Shown: in pieces, positions 60,180-64,000 of the stretch
Layout: each line of letters opens with the position of its first letter
Numbering within the stretch: position 1 is the first letter of the stretch
NCBI RefSeq assembly: GCF_029227915.1
Contig: NC_079878.1
Span: forward strand, 25,259,501-25,323,500
DNA: 64,000 nucleotides
Origin: Hydractinia symbiolongicarpus
Lineage: Eukaryota > Cnidaria > Hydrozoa > Anthoathecata > Hydractiniidae
Direction: 5' to 3'
The notes under the pieces: model-generated
The model's input: only the letters and a program-made list of their open reading frames with translations
The model's database searches: none
Told to the model about the DNA's origin: nothing
Position numbers and translations under genes: made by a program

Positions 60180-62516
60180 CTGCAAACATTACATATTGAT
60201 ATTGCAATGTTAATTCTGTTGTTATCTTTCAGTAACCAATACAATAGCATTAGAGACTGGTGAAGCCTTCAAGTTACCTCATCAAGGTAAGTATCATTTA
60301 ACATTACATTCCAGTTTATATTGATCAGAGGATCAGTAAACCAAAATATGTTTGTTCTCTACCCATGAGAAAAACAAAACACCACTGAGAAATCAATATT
60401 ACCTTTCTGTCAGTTTCATAGAAAATCTGCAAAAAGGTTAAATATTACTGTACTCAGGGTTGGATTTACACATTAGCAAACTCAGTGCTCCCTAAGGCAA
60501 ATCTGAATGACCAATGCACTTTCTTGAATTTCGATTTTGCTGAATATTACAGTACCAACTCGACATTCCCTATTCACACCTAGCAGCTTCATGTGATTCT
60601 GTATAATTTGGTCAACTCGGTGAGAAGCTCCCTATATTAAATCCTTTTTACAAGAGTTATTTACTTTTTTCTTCACAAAATTGGCCAGAGAAAGGATAGC
60701 CATGGGTTAATTGGTGCTATGGTTAATTCAAGTCGATGTTTTTCTAATTATTATGTCAACTGTTTCAATGACATATTAAAAGATAGCAAAAAGTAATTTT
60801 TTCTGACAACTCAACAACACAATAACAATCCAGTTTGATGAAAATGATAAAGGAAATTTAGTCTTGTGAATAAAATGTTATCTTTTTTAACAAGTACCTT
60901 CTTTAAATTAACACCCACTTCAAATAGTTTAAGCACCATTCTCAAAGAGACAATAATGTACTAAAATCGTTTTCTTGTTCTCCTTTCTTGAAAATTGTTT
61001 CTTTTGAGGTCAGGTGTTATCAGAGCCTTACTAACTTTCTTGCTAATTTTTTGGAAATGCTTTTCAAAAAACTGAGCAAGAAAGTTAAGTTTCAGAATCA
61101 TATATCCCAAAAAAATCGATGCTAACATATTCATTGAGGAACTAATGAAATGTTGAACTACTTTGTCCATTACTCTTTTTTTGGAAATTGTTTATTCAAA
61201 TTGTGCAATGTATTTTTATCAATTTTATTACAGTGCCCCTACACCTGTATGTTTCTATGTGCTAAATAATTTGCATAAAGGAGAAAAATCCTGTATCCAT
61301 CCCTGATAATTCAGTATGAACCATCACTACGTCCTCCAAAATCGTTAGAAATGTACAAATCTTATTAGAAAATCGAAAACATTGTCGGTTTAGTAAGAGG
61401 TTTCAATGTAAGTCCGATATCACTGTTAGAATCTCAATTACACCGAGTTTTTTTTCGAAAAAACAAAAACCAAGTTTTTTGTCTCAGTTATTATGACTTG
61501 GTTTCAATAATTTCCATAGCAAAAAATTTTTTAACCACAGGTTTGACAGGTTTGATTATTTCATTTTTCTATCGCCAAGATTTAAATTTAACTCATATCT
61601 TAATCGCGAAAATGAATGCATGTAGAAAATAAATATGGAACTTATTAGTGCAATATTGTGTAAAAACCAATACTGCTTTAAGTATCCTATAAGAACCGCA
61701 AAAGCCCATTAATAAATTTTGCACGCCCTGCTAAAGTTGTTTGACACGCTAATTAGTTCCATTTTTGTTTTCTAAACTTCTTGCTCTTAATGTAGACTGT
61801 GTGCTATTTATTTTCACATCACAAATTCACATATTTTAACAAGTGTGTATTCAGAGAATCTGAGATTTTCTTTTCACAAGTTTCTCATTTATTGGTGTCA
61901 AGAACGCCACTAGATGATATTTACCTTCAAATAGAATCTGTGCAACTACACATTCAATATGAACTGTGTATTACTTCAGTCCCAGATCATCTTGCTAAAA
62001 CGGCAAAAATTTTTGTTTTTAAGTAAGAGGTCGAGGCCACGAGGTTGTAAAAATAATTATTGATTGTTTTTACAGTGAATTCTATATTATTCGAAAAGGT
62101 TGCTAGCATTTTATTAAATTAAAAAGTCTGCGGTGTCACAGAAGTTTGCGAGGTTTGAATAATAGGAAGTTCGTTGTATAATTTTTCTTCGCTTTAAATA
62201 GCCTCATGACCGTCTTTATCACAAGAATTATAGTTGTTGTTTGTAATCGTTAAGTGAAAAGATTATTATTAGGAAGTTGTACAGTTGAATATTTTGGGTA
62301 CAATCTTTCAGGTACAATAATCATTTCAAAATTTAATTGTATGCGTTTTTGCTTTAGTTAATTGCTCTCTCTTCTGCGTTATTTGGATTTCTTAGCTTTT
62401 TTAAAAGCTCCATGACCGTGCATCTATCCGCTTGGTCTCAGGATTGCCAGATATTTCGGTTATAAAACATATGTTGTAAAACAAAACAACACAAGAGATA
62501 TTACACAACAAATGTT
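60180..62516. other. No exon recognised; ARRDC upstream intron or flank
   Basis: AT-rich. If the arrestin gene extends right, this is intron. No arrestin N-terminal exon could be matched on the minus strand. Confidence 0.35.
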
Positions 62517-63340
62517 CATCATCATCATCATCATTCTCAGCTTAACGTCCGTTTTCCATGCTAGCATGGGTTGGACGGGGTATATTAATGACCCTCTTCC
62601 AATCTGATCTAGACTGTGTTAGATCTAAACTCAACTTCCTCTGTATCAAGTCTGTCCTTATAACCTCCTGCCAAGTCTTTCTCGGTCTGCCTCTCGGCTT
62701 TTTCCCGGGAACTATCAAGTCTCTAAACTTTCTTAGCCAATTATCCTTGTCCATTCTTTCCAAGTGCCCCAGCCAATTTAATCTTCTTATCTGGATAACA
62801 ATTCTACGGATACTTAGCCTGCTTCTTAGCTCACCTGAACTCTTTCCCTCATATAATTCCTTTCTAAACAGTCAAGATCTTCCTGCTTCACTGCCCATGT
62901 TTCACTACCGTACAACATAACACTTCTTACACAGGCCTCATACAACCTACCTTTTAACCCAATTGACAAGATTCCGCTAGTCAACAAAGGAAGTAACTCT
63001 CTGAACTTTTTCCAAGCAGAACCTATCCTGCAAGTAACACTTCTTCCAACACCCCTTCACTGCCCTACATATCACCTAAGTAACAAAAGTTCTCAACTAC
63101 CTCTAACGAGCCACTGTTGTACATCATTAACGCTGGAAATATTCATTCTCTAAAATCTCACCTTTGCAACGCTTGCATACAAACTGAATGTCAGCTCTTA
63201 ACCTTCCACCAATACTATTGCACTTCTTATGTACCCAATGCTTGCAAGTCTGACAAAAAATTGAGCTACTACCAACCCCTTTCCTGCAAACTCCACAAAG
63301 CCATTTTCCAACTACAAAACTCACACTTGATGTTGTAGAG
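62517..63340 (-). mobile_element. RTE-like LINE 3' part with Cys/His zinc finger
   Basis: The longest copy of the family here. On the minus strand it starts with a PHD/RING-like finger (63127-63324: WLCGVCRKG, FCQTCKHWVHKKC, FVCKRCKG). It continues, with frameshifts, through SLEVVENFCYLGD and GRLYEACVRSVMLYGSETWA, and ends ERMDKDNWLRKFRDL, KPRGRPRKTW and PRPTHASMENGR. The trinucleotide ATG-type tail lies at 62,517-62,533. A deletion removes the RMVRWMCN segment. 5' truncated, inactive. Confidence 0.82.
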
Positions 63341-64000
63341 ATAAATTCTAAATATCTCTACGATAGTTGCGCAACAATTACAGACTTTAACAGAAACCAA
63401 CCTTTAGCAAACTTTTAGTTTCTAGCTCGCAAATAGCTTACAACAAATGCTTAGCTTTACAAAATCAGTTATCCCAATTTGCATTTTTTATATACAAATC
63501 ACACTAGAAATTATTAAAATTAAGAAAGTGTTTATAGTATTTTATTACAGTGTATATTATATGTATATGGTTTCATAAGTTATAAGAATTTAAAATATTA
63601 AGAATTATATTTCGATATATCAACAATTGCCAATTTATTTCGAAAAACAACGACCAACCTCCATGCTTCCAGCAACTATTGCACACATGAATATTACACA
63701 GAAAATTAATTCATCAGGAGAACTGCATTTGGTTCTGAGATTCAAATGGGGCTAGCCATACATAGCATGAGGGAGGGTATTTGAATGAACTATAATTGTT
63801 TAACGAAATGTCGAAAATATAAACATCTTATTTTTATTTTGAGATTGCATTGTGCCTGTTTATTCATGCAACCAAAACACAGAAACAAACTAATGGTGTT
63901 TTCTATTTTCTAATTAAAATCATACATTTCTAACAATTTTGAAGGATGTAGTGATATTAAAACCAGAATTACTTATACGTCACGAACAGTCTCCTTAGTT
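63341..64000. other. No feature recognised
   Basis: AT-rich sequence to the window edge, no coding or repeat signal identified on either strand. Confidence 0.35.

Noticed and set aside
60229-60285. Possible plus-strand exon (CAG before 60230, AAGGTAAGT after 60283)
   Set aside because: Good splice-like borders but only about 55 bp, no family match and opposite to the arrestin gene. Could be chance; kept out of the annotation.

Overview
This is a eukaryotic, AT-rich window with many introns and heavy transposon content. The gene set is metazoan. The repeat spectrum (CR1- and RTE-like LINEs, BEL/Pao, Helitron, piggyBac- and MULE-like elements, a tRNA-derived SINE, a KDZ-type transposase) and the sequence style suggest a cnidarian, most probably a hydrozoan. 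That assignment is inferred from content; no species marker was seen.

Five host-type genes can be assembled. (1) Positions 1-19,552, minus strand: a PTPN23/HD-PTP orthologue. 26 coding exons chain without a frame break into 1,207 residues covering the BRO1 domain, the coiled V-domain region and a Gln/Pro-rich linker; the phosphatase domain lies beyond the left edge. (2) About 28,307-29,121, minus: the last two coding exons of DAP1. (3) Positions 42,100-46,085, plus: a six-exon open gene with a KDZ-type (Kyakuja/Dileera/Zisupton) transposase core, either an intact transposon gene or a domesticated one. (4) Positions 49,689-53,018, plus: ACOT9-type mitochondrial acyl-CoA thioesterase in three exons. 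(5) Positions 56,999-60,179, minus: the last five coding exons of an alpha-arrestin (ARRDC) with a PPxY motif.

The space between and inside these genes is mostly mobile DNA. PTPN23 introns hold RTE-like LINE pieces, a hAT-like insertion splitting one of them, a foldback element carrying a 53-bp minisatellite, and several MITEs. Positions 20,540-23,551 hold a decayed BEL/Pao pol on the minus strand. A 136-bp Helitron with complete termini sits at 27,157-27,292. Positions 29,283-30,308 are a CR1-like LINE interrupted by an opposite-strand RTE-like LINE. Positions 32,551-38,487 are a nest of at least five layers: an outer long inverted repeat, a 9-bp-TSD element, a CR1-like LINE inside it, and inside the LINE both another 9-bp-TSD element and a piggyBac-type MITE flanked by TTAA. 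Positions 46.9-48.9 kb hold a cluster of tRNA-derived SINE copies.

The host genes have no evident common pathway. PTPN23 (ESCRT/endosomal sorting) and the alpha-arrestin (ubiquitin-dependent receptor sorting) both act in endosomal trafficking, but nothing in the sequence shows they are co-regulated.
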